Shown here piece by piece: positions 46,716-57,400 of a stretch of DNA of 64,000 nucleotides. The first letter of the stretch is position 1. Every line of letters begins with the position of its first letter. Both the position numbers and the translations under genes were made by a program. Source of the stretch: Panonychus citri (taxonomy: Eukaryota > Arthropoda > Arachnida > Trombidiformes > Tetranychidae); NCBI RefSeq assembly GCF_014898815.1, contig NW_026515545.1:2108001-2172000 (forward strand), given 5' to 3'. Below the pieces are notes generated by a model. The model did no database searches and was not told where the DNA came from. It was given only the letters and a program-made list of their open reading frames with translations.

Positions 46716-48196
46716 ATGGATAAGAAACATTTTGGTGTCTCTTTCTATAGTGAACCTCCTAAGGGAATAGTAAAATTTGACAAAGTGATTGAATTGGTTA
46801 ATGAGAGACTTCATATTCTTAAAGTATTGGTTTCCAATAAGGAAGATTATTCAACAATTAAGGGTAATCCAAATTACTATACACTGTTAAAACATAATAT
46901 CTTTGACGCTGGTGGTTGTGATGGTGACAATTTCTTTAAAATTTTAACAACTAATTTCGGTTCCTGGTCGGAAGTAAAGAGGAAGCCTATCAACGAGATG
47001 AGGTCTCACATTTTTTACTTCGATTATTTTATTGTAAAGATGATCAATCAACTCGATGGTTTATTGATGTTGAATGTGAATTACTGAGATTCCGTTTAAT
47101 GGAAGAAGGTGTTAGACATCAGATTACCAACTTTGTTCGTCTTCATAATCTTGTCGAATATCAAGAGTTTGAATTGAAAGGAGACGTTGAATATTATCGT
47201 TCCAGATTTAATTCAGCGAACAGGACAAAAGATGAGATTCTTTGTTATAATAGTTTGGTCTATTATCTTGAGCAAACGGCTGATGACATTGAAGAAGATG
47301 AATATGGAATCAAGTTTATGAAATATACTCGAAGACCTAAGATGATGTTTAAAGTGAAATTTGAAGATGCCCTTGAGTATATTTCTAATCGACGGGCTGC
47401 CCCTTGTGGTGGTTATATCTTAATTCCTGGGAATAGGATGATACCGATTATCTGTCAACGTTGGAAAGCCGAGATGTACCGATGCATGAAAATACTAAGA
47501 GAAACTCGAGGTGAGCAAATGATTGGAACCGAAATGATGCCAACGATATCGGATTATCATGATCGTATTATTGGATCAATAAATTCGGTACGAAGATATT
47601 TACCCACTGGTGAAGGTAGAATGACACCTTTAGAACTTGTTAATGTCCTGAAAGAACAATCATTTCCACCCTGTATGAGTCATGTTCACAATAGTTTAAT
47701 GCAAAATCATCATTTGAAACACTTCGCTCGTCTTCAATATGCACTTTTCCTTAAAAGTTTGGGCTTTCGATTACAAGAGACTATGGAATTATTTCGACAA
47801 CAATTTAGCCATCGGATGACTGATGCTCGATTCGATTCTAAGTATGGTTACTTTTTCCGTTATATTTATGGTACAGTTGGAAAAAAGCGTAGCCTAAGTT
47901 GCTACAGTTGTAAGAAAATAATCGACTCCATCAGCACCGGACCACAAGATTGTCATGGTTGCCCTTTCAAGCAGTTTTCTTCCGACAAATTGATCGGCTT
48001 TCTGTCTCAACAAAAGCTACCTGAAAACGGAATCACCTCGATAATTAGTAAATCAGGTGAACGCGAATACCGGTCAGCCTGTACAACCTTTTTCCACCTA
48101 AAGAATCCCAATTCTGATCTAAAGGAGATAATCTATCATCCAACTCAATTTTTCCAGGCGAGTCGAAAGGCGATCGCTAGAAGATCAATCCAATGA
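46716..48196 (+). CDS. PRIM2: DNA primase large subunit with one apparent frameshift
   Basis: Large (non-catalytic) subunit of eukaryotic primase, partner of PRIM1 and DNA polymerase alpha in RNA primer synthesis. No intron is visible. The first part (46716 to about 47010; SFYSEPPKGIVKFDKV) matches the N-terminus of the family. The second part, in another frame from about 47006 to 48196, runs SHFLLRLFYCKDDQSTRWF and on through the 4Fe-4S domain. The four iron-sulfur cysteines are present in FPPCMSHVH, SCYSCKK, CHGCPF and YRSACTTFF, and NHHLKHFARLQYALFLKSLG matches the helicase-contact region. The frames meet at a T run (47011-47016), where loss of one T would explain the shift. Total length of about 490 residues agrees with the usual ~500. 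AATAAA at 48411 follows. Since everything else is intact, a base-calling error or a very recent mutation is more likely than an old pseudogene. Confidence 0.9.
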
Positions 48197-49212
48197 AATC
48201 ACCACAAAAATCATCCAAAATGAACGATAATTATTTTCATGACAATTCTAAAAAATGATCAACAGTTTTTTGTTCTCGAAAAAGTTTTTCCATTATAACT
48301 TTCTAACCAATTGATTTTAAGGGAAAGCAAATTATTCAATCGTTGACATGGAAAAACAAAGAGAACAGAAAATTATTTCTTATGAACAAATAATATTCAT
48401 GAGAAATTGTAATAAAAGAAAACAGAAAATTATTAGATTCATGATTTTCAATTGAAAAGAGTGAATGTTGAATGCATTTCTTTTTTTATGTATATTGAAT
48501 GCCTTTTGGCTATTCCATAATCATTACAATCTAAATAAATTGTGTTCCAATTTATCATCAAGTAATCTGGTAAATGCCAGTGAAAATATTGAGTCAAGAT
48601 GAAGGTAAATGAATTATGGGAGAGAGAGAGAGAGAGAAAATAAACAGGTAAAAGGATAAAATTAATCTCTCTTTCTCTTTAAAAAAGTCCAATTGTAATA
48701 TAACAAGAAAATTATCATAAGATGATTAATTAAAATCTCAACAGGTCCTTTTTGCGGTGGAAACAGTTTCGCGTGTCGAATTGTCGAAATTGTTTTTTTT
48801 TTCGTTTCCTTTGGAGCAGAACAATTAAAAGTTGATGTTTGTCTCCTTCTTTTTGTTGATCATTGGTAAATTCAAATGGTGATTGATGAATAGATGAATA
48901 GATGAATTCATCAAAATTGACTCTCTTGATCTGCGCTTAAGAACAACTTTGGGTATCAAAAAGAAGAAGAAAAGAAGATTGATTTTCATTGATTGAGATG
49001 GTTGATGAAATATTACAACACATTTCGGGAGTTGATAAACAAAAATACAACTTTTGTTAATGTGTAAGAGCTTCGGTCCGAGAGAGAGAGAGATAGAAAG
49101 ATTAGAGAGAAAAGGATAGAGAGAGAGTGAGAGTGAGAGAGAGAGAGATGAAGATTTTTTCTTTTCCAGGTTGAAATTGATTGATTTTTTTCTTCTCTTT
49201 TTTTTATAGTTT
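48197..49212. other. Convergent 3' flanks of primase and YTHDF genes
   Basis: AATAAA at 48411-48416 ends the primase transcript. Two GA-rich runs (48618-48638 and 49079-49150) would lie in or near the YTHDF 3' UTR. ORFs here are made of Ser/Leu repeats and are rejected. Confidence 0.55.
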
Positions 49213-51105
49213 TTAAAACACATTAGAATTAATTATTTTCTTTGGTTGAATTAGTTTACTGTTAGAACCACTACTACCGGAACCATTATTATTGTTATTG
49301 TTATTAGAATTTGGCAATGGATCACCAGCAACTCGCCTTTGATACTCTTCTTCTTGGCGTTTCTCATAATGAAGAAAATCATCAAAAATTGATGTTGTAT
49401 GACGATAATTATGCATGATCTTGAGTACAGCTTTACCTTGGGCGAAAGGTACTTCTTGAGTGTCTCTAGAATTGGTCACAGGCTTATTCTCATTATTTTC
49501 TAGCCTAATGTGCCTTAATTGAGCGTTAGGAACATCTTTGACATAAATCCATTTAACTTTGAATTGTCCTTTCCATTTATCCTGTGCCCACACACTACTG
49601 CTTGAATTGTAATCAACCATTGATAACATTTGAGCCATACCACAAAAATGTCCACTTCCATTAACAGAGTAATATAAATAGATTGGACCTTTATTTTCTT
49701 GAGATTTAAATGCAAGATCAAGTCTTTTGTTACCATGTTCAGTTGAACACCAAATACTATATTTAATAGACCGGTGGATATCATCTTCACTGTAAGATTT
49801 AATGATGAAAAATCGGGCATCTTTAGTTGATAAATTGAAATCTTTAGGATTGTAATTATTTTCAACTCGTAATTTATCAAGAATAGGATGTGATGGGTAT
49901 GTTGGCCCACTATTTTCTATTGGAACAATTGAACTATTGTTGATTGAATCACCTAAACCACTATGAGTTGATCCTTGTTGCTGCTGTTGTTGATGTTGAT
50001 GTTGATGTTGATGCTGTTGTTGTTGTTGTTGCTGCTGTTGTTGTTGATGTTGATGTTGATGTTGATGTTGCCCACCAACAATTGAATTAATGTTGCTAGA
50101 ACCACCTAAAACATTATGATGTGATGATCCATGATGACCAACAATTGAACTACAGTTACTTGAACCACCAACACCACTATGATGAGTTGATCCTTGATGT
50201 CCGATAATTGAATTATTGTTATTTGAACCAACACCACTATGACTTGATCCATGATGATGGCCAACAATTGAACTACTATTGTTTGAACCAACACCACTAT
50301 GATGTGTTGATCCATGAAGACCAACAACAATTGAACTACTGTTAGATGAACTTCCAATAACACTACCAGTTGACCCTTGAAGACCTACATTAGATGTACC
50401 ATGGTGACCATGATGACGCTGTTGACTATGATGACCATGATGATGTTGGCTTTGTTGAACATGATGACCATGATAGTGGTGATTAGTTGCATTTACATGT
50501 CCACCATGACCACCTTTAGCAGGTTGAGAGGCAACAGAAGCCCAAGAAGGTTTTTTAATAGACTGACCAACAACACCTAAACCAACATTACTATTAGAAG
50601 TTAAGTTAATTGAATCCATTCGTTTAAAAACATCAAATGAATTTTCTGTACCAGGTAAAGCTTTTTGTACAGTCACTTGTGGTATACCCGCTGAAGGCAT
50701 TGCAGGTTTATTTGATTGAAAAGATTGTGAGCCAACTGTTTGACCAGTTAAATCAGTCTTTATATAATCAAGGGTTAATGCACCCATACCAGTTTCGACG
50801 TGATTAAGAACACCAGCATTAAAAGAAGCACCACAGGTATCACCCCTAGAATAATAGGCATCATCATGAGCTGATCGATAAGCTCGTAAAGGTTGTCCGA
50901 TAGCTTGTTTAGACCAAAAATGATCATTACCAGTAAGATTGGCAGGTTGAGTTGCACTGGGAAAAAAAGGTCCAAAATTATTGTAACCAAATATATCCAT
51001 ATAAGGTGCAGTTGGACCAGGAGCAGTTAATGTTGGTGGTGGACCAGGTTGATTACCATGATGCCCTTGATGTGGACCAGAGCCTGAACCAAGTTGATTA
51101 TACAT
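49213..51105 (-). CDS. Ythdf: YTHDF-type m6A reader, single exon
   Basis: Cytoplasmic reader of N6-methyladenosine in mRNA, generally linked to mRNA decay or translation. It has 630 residues on the minus strand with no intron. The YTH domain covers about residues 427-578 (DARFFIIKSYSEDDIHRSIK, GHFCGMAQM, FDDFLHYEKRQEEE). The three aromatic-cage tryptophans are present in SIWCSTEHGNKRLD and in SVWAQDKWKG. The N-terminal half is low-complexity: Pro/Gly/His-rich at first, then a block of about five imperfect ~21-residue repeats (SNNSSIVGHHGSTHHSGVG type, residues about 235-340) and a Gln/His tract (about 344-377). This is longer and more repetitive than in vertebrate YTHDF1-3 but still prion-like. 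A single DF gene is normal for invertebrates. Confidence 0.95.
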   Translation of the reverse strand: MYNQLGSGSGPHQGHHGNQPGPPPTLTAPGPTAPYMDIFGYNNFGPFFPSATQPANLTGNDHFWSKQAIGQPLRAYRSAHDDAYYSRGDTCGASFNAGVLNHVETGMGALTLDYIKTDLTGQTVGSQSFQSNKPAMPSAGIPQVTVQKALPGTENSFDVFKRMDSINLTSNSNVGLGVVGQSIKKPSWASVASQPAKGGHGGHVNATNHHYHGHHVQQSQHHHGHHSQQRHHGHHGTSNVGLQGSTGSVIGSSSNSSSIVVGLHGSTHHSGVGSNNSSSIVGHHHGSSHSGVGSNNNNSIIGHQGSTHHSGVGGSSNCSSIVGHHGSSHHNVLGGSSNINSIVGGQHQHQHQHQQQQQQQQQQQHQHQHQHQQQQQQGSTHSGLGDSINNSSIVPIENSGPTYPSHPILDKLRVENNYNPKDFNLSTKDARFFIIKSYSEDDIHRSIKYSIWCSTEHGNKRLDLAFKSQENKGPIYLYYSVNGSGHFCGMAQMLSMVDYNSSSSVWAQDKWKGQFKVKWIYVKDVPNAQLRHIRLENNENKPVTNSRDTQEVPFAQGKAVLKIMHNYRHTTSIFDDFLHYEKRQEEEYQRRVAGDPLPNSNNNNNNNGSGSSGSNSKLIQPKKIINSNVF

Positions 51106-52061
51106 TATTCTCTTCCTATTTTAAACTTTAAATATATTCAATTGATTAATAAAAAATAAAAACTAGAAAACAGACACAATTACAGATATAGAGAGAGAGA
51201 GAGAGTAGAGAGAGAGACAAACACAGAGAGAAAGACAGAAACAGACACACCGATAGAGAGAAAGAGAGAAAAGGAGAAAGATGATACAAACAAAATCTTC
51301 ATAAGCTGTAAAACCTAAAGTGAGAAAACAAACAAACAAATTAAAATAAGAAACAAAACAAAAAAGTGAAAAGGTGTAACTTTTAAATTGATAAAAAAAA
51401 AGATGCACAGAGACAAATGGATGAACCTGAATGAATTTTTTTCCACAGAGAAAGTAAATAGAAATTGCCTATTCCCTATAATGGAACCGTTGCCTAGCAA
51501 CGAGCTACTAGTAAATAAGTTCTCAGCTCATATGGATAAGCAACGAATTGCGCGAAATTTGAATCGCTTTCTTTTTCGAGTTGCACCAAAATCCAAGTGT
51601 AAACTTTTTTTTCCTTATTTGCAGGTTAATTAGAAGAGAATTGGATTTTTTTCTCTTGACAATTATCGAAATCAATTGTTTGAGATTGTGATCGTTTTTG
51701 AGTTTCTTTTGGTGGATAAAAATAAAGTCAATTAGCTTTTGTGATGTTTGACATTTTGTTGAAATGTTTATTTTTACTTTTTTGATTAGATAAACTAATC
51801 ATTTGTGTATAGATTGTTGTGAATTAATTGTTTATCTTATCAATGATAAACACTTTTAAAGTCATTAACATTTGCAAGTCAAGTTTTTCCATTTATTCAA
51901 TTGTGAGAAATTAACGATTAAATGTTTCATTTTGTGTACAGATCATTTAGTGTTATTTTTTGTCGTAATCAAATTCTTAACTATAAGATTCCTGGATTAA
52001 AATTTTGATTTGTTAATTGCGGTTGATTGAAGAGCAAAAAAAATTAGATGTTGGAGGAAAA
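51106..52061. other. YTHDF upstream region
   Basis: GA-rich stretches (51190-51290) probably belong to the YTHDF 5' UTR. A plus-strand ORF at 51388-51633 has no known domain and is not supported as a gene. Nothing else is recognised. Confidence 0.5.
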
Positions 52062-52459
52062 TACAGTCACACCTCTCTAATCGCCCCCTCTATTATGTCA
52101 CAAATTCTTTAATTTCACAATTTAATTTTTCGATTAAGTAGAATATAGTCATAATATGTCACACTTCAATTCATCATATTTCAGTTTGTGAGATTCAATA
52201 ATTGTGTTTTGTCAATGAAAATGAGCTAATTTGGCTTAAATTATGGAATTAGTAAATTGCATCATTTTGAGAGATCAAAGATTATTATTACAGAGAAAAG
52301 TTACTCAACAAGATATAATGAAGAGGTTAAGATCAATTCGTTGTTGTAAAAAGATTCCAATAAGTAAATAAAAATTGATTTTCACCTTCATAATTGAAAT
52401 TAATAGATTTCAAGTCACAATAAATTGTTGGGTCAAATGAAATTAGAGGTGTGACTGTA
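52062..52459. mobile_element. MITE with TACAGTCACACCTCT terminal inverted repeats
   Basis: A 398-bp element starts TACAGTCACACCTCTCTAAT and ends with the reverse complement AGAGGTGTGACTGTA. The first 15 bases match perfectly and the similarity continues weakly inward. The TA at each end fits a TA target duplication. No ORF is present, so it is non-autonomous. The CAGTCACACCTCT ends resemble pogo/Tc1-mariner families, which is inference. Confidence 0.8.
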
Positions 52460-52751
52460 TTGAATGCTAATTCGTGGAAAAAGCGCGAAATTTGAAAATG
52501 TACGAATTTTCGAATTTTTTATCAAGCGAATCTCGTAATCGTCGAATTCAGTTAATTAATCTCACCAATGATTTTAATTCTTTAAACTAGAAGACATGAA
52601 TTGGTCATTTTCTTACAAATACTGATGAGCACCTTCAGTCTTGAAACTTTTCGTTCTCTGGTCAATTTTGTTCATTCATTCATTAATAGAAAAACAATTG
52701 ACCTCATTATGTGACAAATTCTGGTCCATATTAATGTGGACTCAACGAATC

Positions 52752-53010
52752 GGTAAGATGAACGTTAATGGTTGGAGGTGGAGTTAATAGCTACCCAACA
52801 CACTTATCCCTGTGTTTGTTTAAATTAGGTTAGGTCTTCATTAAATGGGTCGAAATCGACAGAGAAAGGCCCAGAGGGCCTGGGGCAATTGAACAGGGCA
52901 CAATCATTCCAAAATTCAGCTTAATTTTGACATTCTGAGCTAATGGACACCAACGATAAGTTTGTTGAATAACTATTGGCTCCACCTCCAACCATTAACG
53001 CTCATCTTAG
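52752..53010. mobile_element. MITE with ~37-bp inverted repeats and 9-bp flanking direct repeat
   Basis: The left arm (TAAGATGAACGTTAATGG, continuing GTTGGAGGTGGAG) is matched on the opposite strand by the right arm ending CGCTCATCTTAG; about four mismatches in 37 bases. CAACGAATC occurs at 52743-52751 and again at 53011-53019, directly outside both ends, as a 9-bp target-site duplication would. Long inverted repeats with 9-bp duplications are typical of Mutator-like elements. There is no ORF. The internal GGCCCAGAGGGCC palindrome is near 52868-52880. Confidence 0.8.
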
Positions 53011-53020
53011 CAACGAATCT

Positions 53021-53325
53021 CATCTAGTCCATTAAATTAACTTTTTTCTCATATTCAAGTTAAATATTAATGAATATATTTTTCTTTAAAAACAAATTTA
53101 TTATCCAATTTTGTATATAAGTTTTTTTCTCTTAGAATATAATTTTTGCTTTTATAATTTCGGCACAAAATTGTTAATCCAAATCACTAGAAATATTGAC
53201 AGTGACTTATGGATTAACGGACGTTACAAATATTAAAGAAATTGGAAAAAAAGTTCTTTTTTTTGTAATAGTTGCGATTGGAATCTGATTCAATTGCTTG
53301 AACGAGTATAGCTAACGAACCACCA
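53021..53325 (-). pseudogene. Inverted, decayed copy of the thiolase B 3' end and seipin-side intergenic sequence
   Basis: Reads on the minus strand as the region about 42050-42393: the last ~10 thiolase codons (GTTCGTTAGCTATACTCGTT is a mutated form of that coding end), the 3' UTR with TCAGATTCCAATCGCAACT, the AATAAA region and the start of the seipin stop region (TCTAGTCC). There are many substitutions and a ~35-bp gap, and the thiolase stop codon has been altered. It is older than the 34-42 kb duplication and begins two bases after the flanking repeat of the neighbouring MITE. Confidence 0.85.
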
Positions 53326-54417
53326 TCGTTATGAATTCAATGAAATCGAGAAGATGATTATGTTCAATGGCAAATTAGTTTTAGTTCGTTGTCAGAATAA
53401 TCAATAGTTGGTTCGTATCGATGGATTTTTCCTTAGCCTCTGATCGTTTTTTTTTGGAAGACAATTTTCCCGTTTCATCGAAGTCCTTACGAAGTTCAAT
53501 CGATCTTTTTGATTGCCTATGACAATTTCCACGACTTTGCAAATTAATCTTAATCTTCATCGGTTCTCTTTATTATTTGGCAGTATTTCCATGTGATCCA
53601 AGCATTTACCCAGAAGAAATCAAATGTCAATCAGGCTTTGAGTACATATAAGTGATTCTCAATCCATTTGATGTTATTGTAAATGAGAGTTAATCAATTA
53701 GTGGTCAGTCCAATGATGTCCACTAACATAATCAGTTTGTTCATTATGCTCTTGTTTCGCTGTTAATGTTAATTAAAATAAGACATCCAATCTTTCAATT
53801 CCAATCGTTGACCTTAAAGCATCAATTTATCAACTGAAATGATAAGAAATTAGTAATACAATCAATTAATTATTCGCAATAATTTATCTTAATCTGATCA
53901 ACAAATCAAATGTTACTCACATTCAATGTCGTAGGCACTTTGAACATCCTTTAATTTACGAGTTTTTGGTCCATTTAATGGCTGAGTTACAATACTATTG
54001 AGCGTACTGAGAATGAGAAAATATCAATTAGTATTGATAGAAACAACTACAATTTACTAATTTGATCAATTCTGTAACATTTTGTTCAATATAAAAACAA
54101 AGATTAATAGCATTCAATCATCGAAATGACGATAAATGTTCAAACTCGAAATTCGAAATCGAAATCGGAAATCGGTCAAAGCCTAATCATAACTAATCTA
54201 TTCTAATATTAATAATAATAATAATAAATAGTTCGAAAGGATCTCAACTTTTTTTCTGTTTTATTCGATAAATTTTTCTTCTCACCAAGAAAAAGAAGTG
54301 AAAAACTTTCAACAGATTCCAACTGAGTATTTGGTGTATATATCTCAGTATGGAATGCGATTAAATGATATTATCCTTTGATTGATATGAATGAATGATA
54401 ATAACGGAATAACTTAC
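53326..54417. other. 3' region of the sidestep-like gene
   Basis: A possible further exon on the minus strand lies at about 53928-54008 (open reading PLNGPKTRKLKDVQSAYDIE), preceded by CTCAG and followed by the donor-like GTGAGT at 53930. The phase of the exon upstream does not decide between two acceptors, so it is left unassigned. Nothing recognised is seen between 53326 and 53900. Confidence 0.4.
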
Positions 54418-57400
54418 TTGGAATGATCCGATATCACATGAGTTTCAACTGTCAACAATAAGAAAACAAAAAAAATGAACAATCATCAATACGAATACAA
54501 TATTCTGGTTAAATTATTACCAATCTATCATTATTATCATCATGATGTTATAATAGAATAATCAATTTTATCTTCCTTACCTTGTCCGTTAATTGAATCA
54601 GATCGATCTGATCGTTTTCGTAAGAATAGTATTATTATAATCGATATGATGACCAATATGGCCACAAATCCTATTAATATAACGAAAATTGGACTGAATG
54701 TAACTTGGTCCATACTCTCTGTCATCATTAGGAATCATGGAAAAGATATGAAATAGAAGAAGAAAAATATTAAGAATATTATTTACAAGTTTATCTCTTT
54801 TTTTTTATTTCAAACTTGATGAGGAATAAGAGAGTAACAAAGAAAACAAAGAAAATATTAAAAGAAATGAAAGAAGATAAAGAAAATGTCATATTCTATT
54901 GATATTGACTGAACTTTACTCGTGAATTTCATGAAGGAAGAAAAAAATCATTCCCTGTTCAGGTAATATTTTCATACTCTCAGAACTTATTCTTGACATT
55001 TCTCGCTCCAGAAAAATCCTTCTTTCTGTTTACTTAAATCGTAAACAAGGTCAACGAATTTTTGTTTTTCCTACTCAATCCCCGAATCCAATGAGATTGT
55101 TACCATTGTACTAAAGTTCCAACTACTCAGAATATAATATTTTTGAATTTCTTTCTCCTATTCTCATGAACTTTTCCTTAGCCAATATGAACGACAAACA
55201 TAATTCTTGTAAACAAGTTGTCCTCTCAGAATTTAGTTTCTTTTTCATTTCTTTTCCTTTGAGTATTTCCTCAACTTCTCCATCTTCTATGAGCCATCAT
55301 GACGATTCTTGATGATGATAATGATCGAGATAAGGATCATACTAATACTGAGAATTTCATCTTATCATATTATTATCATCTTCTTATGTATCTTAGACGA
55401 AAGAACAAAAAAACAAATTTTCTGTTTACTTAAACTGAATCTTTTTTTTTTCTATTCTTTTTGTTCCGTTCACATTGTTATTCTGTTTGTTGTTGATTTT
55501 TTATCTACTCTATTTTTGCTATTCTTCATCCTGGAAACAAAGATAAAAGATTGAGAGAGAGGGCAAAAGAGCATGATGATGATGATGATGATGGAGGTTT
55601 TCATGATGATAACAAGGAATAAAACTTTTGGTTACTTTTCGGTGATTTGTTTTTTCCCTTCATGTTCCCATGTTGTTTTCACCTTGACAAGGAACCAGAT
55701 TAACCTGCCATTGATTTATATTCCCAATTTGTTAACCTTTTTTTTCACAGAACTTCAAGTTACTCAGAGAATCGTAGAAATATAAAAACCCTTTACTTTA
55801 TCAACTCTAAATTATTACAATTTGAATACGAAAAATTTCAAATTCATTCCGTTGATTTACTTAGATTTTCAAGTGTCGATATTAATTATCCTTAGAATGG
55901 AAATGCTTCCACTAATAGGCAAATCCTTTCTCTAATTTCAGATTGACGAATTATAATTTAACCCTGAAAGATGATTAGTCTATTGAGAATCGATGGTGAA
56001 CTTTTTTTTTCCATTAGAAAATAAAATCAATTAAGACAATGTACTTGTTGATTCAAGCAGAATGTCACCAATGAACAAATTGACTTAATTATCCATAAAT
56101 TGTTAGTAAAATAAATGAATACCATTAGTAAATTGTTACTGTTCAATTTTGTGCCATGATGATGAATCATTATTATAACTATCAACGTCTATCATTCACC
56201 ATCCAATGAAAATGTCAAACTCATCAAAACGATAATAATAATATTCATATAAATCATATTCTCATGCTGTCAATTAACTTTACCACTTTACTATTGATAA
56301 GGTAATTAAATTTTCCTATTCCAGTTATTAGATTGTGATGAAAACAATTGTCATAAATACAAATACATATGAATAACATTCACCTTGGCTCATTTGTTTC
56401 TCTGGTTCTCCAAGAGTTGTTGCTACTAAACGATAAACATGAGATCGACCTTTACCATTGGAAGAGTATATGGAAAGTGTATAAGTTGATCCAGGAATAA
56501 GGTCAGTTAATAGGAAGGCCGGTTTCTTTGAATTGGTCAGATTACGTTCAAGATTACGAGAGAATCCATAGAAAACTTCAACATGGAAACTCTGAGTTAA
56601 ACCGTTATCATCTCCAGGTAAACATTCAATGAATAATGTTGACATTGAATGATTACTTATACAATTAGAGACTTTATCAGGAGGACCTTAGGATAAAAAA
56701 GAAACAAATTCAAGACAATTAGTACAAATATAGTGATTGAGTAATAGTAATTGAGTTGATTGTGATAGAATTCAAATTCAAATTTCAATTGATTATATTT
56801 GCTATTTGAAAGAGACTCGATTCCAATCAAATTTCATCTTTTACTTTGATCCAACAACAATATAATGATAGACTCGATGATAATAACCATGATAATATTA
56901 ATATTCTGTGTCATGTGATCACCAAATTATCATTGGAATGCTCAATAAAGTGAATACCTCTCATTTGTGAATATCTTTCCTTCAAGAATATACTCTTCAA
57001 GTGTCAACAATGATAATAATATATTTCTAACCACAACTTATATTAATAATAATATGATATGAGTTAGTTTTTTTTTCAATCCCCTGTGATTTTTACATGG
57101 AAAACCAGGAAATGATAATAATAAAAATGAAGGAGAAAAAGGTAAATTAACTTGGGAATTGTGCAATTTAGTTCATCATTTACAATCAATTATAATTACA
57201 ATTTTAACTTGTTGTAAACGATAATGAATATCGTCATGAAGTATCATGGTTACATTATGAGATTACAATGAAAATGAAAAAAAAATATGAAAACTCAATG
57301 AAAATTGTAATTAAATTAAGTAATAACAATAATACAAATATTATTATCATTATCATCATTGTAAACCTGATACACTAACCTATTCGGAAAAAAGGTTGGA

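Noticed and set aside
46626..46814. Minus-strand ORF over the primase start
   Set aside because: It is an antisense shadow of the primase N-terminus with no domain of its own.
47099..48196. Reading the second primase ORF as a separate gene
   Set aside because: The sequence before its ATG (CKDDQSTRWFIDVECELLRF) already matches the primase large subunit in the same frame, so the two ORFs are one gene with a frameshift.
48825..49223. 132-codon minus-strand ORF with Ser-Leu repeats
   Set aside because: The Ser-Leu run is a translated (GA)n/(CT)n microsatellite and the remainder shows no domain.
49975..50400. CRISPR-like regular repeats
   Set aside because: Units are imperfect, lie in frame within the YTHDF coding exon and encode repeated peptides; the genome is eukaryotic.
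51388..51633. 81-codon ORF upstream of YTHDF
   Set aside because: No recognisable domain, poor start context and no supporting splice or poly(A) signals.
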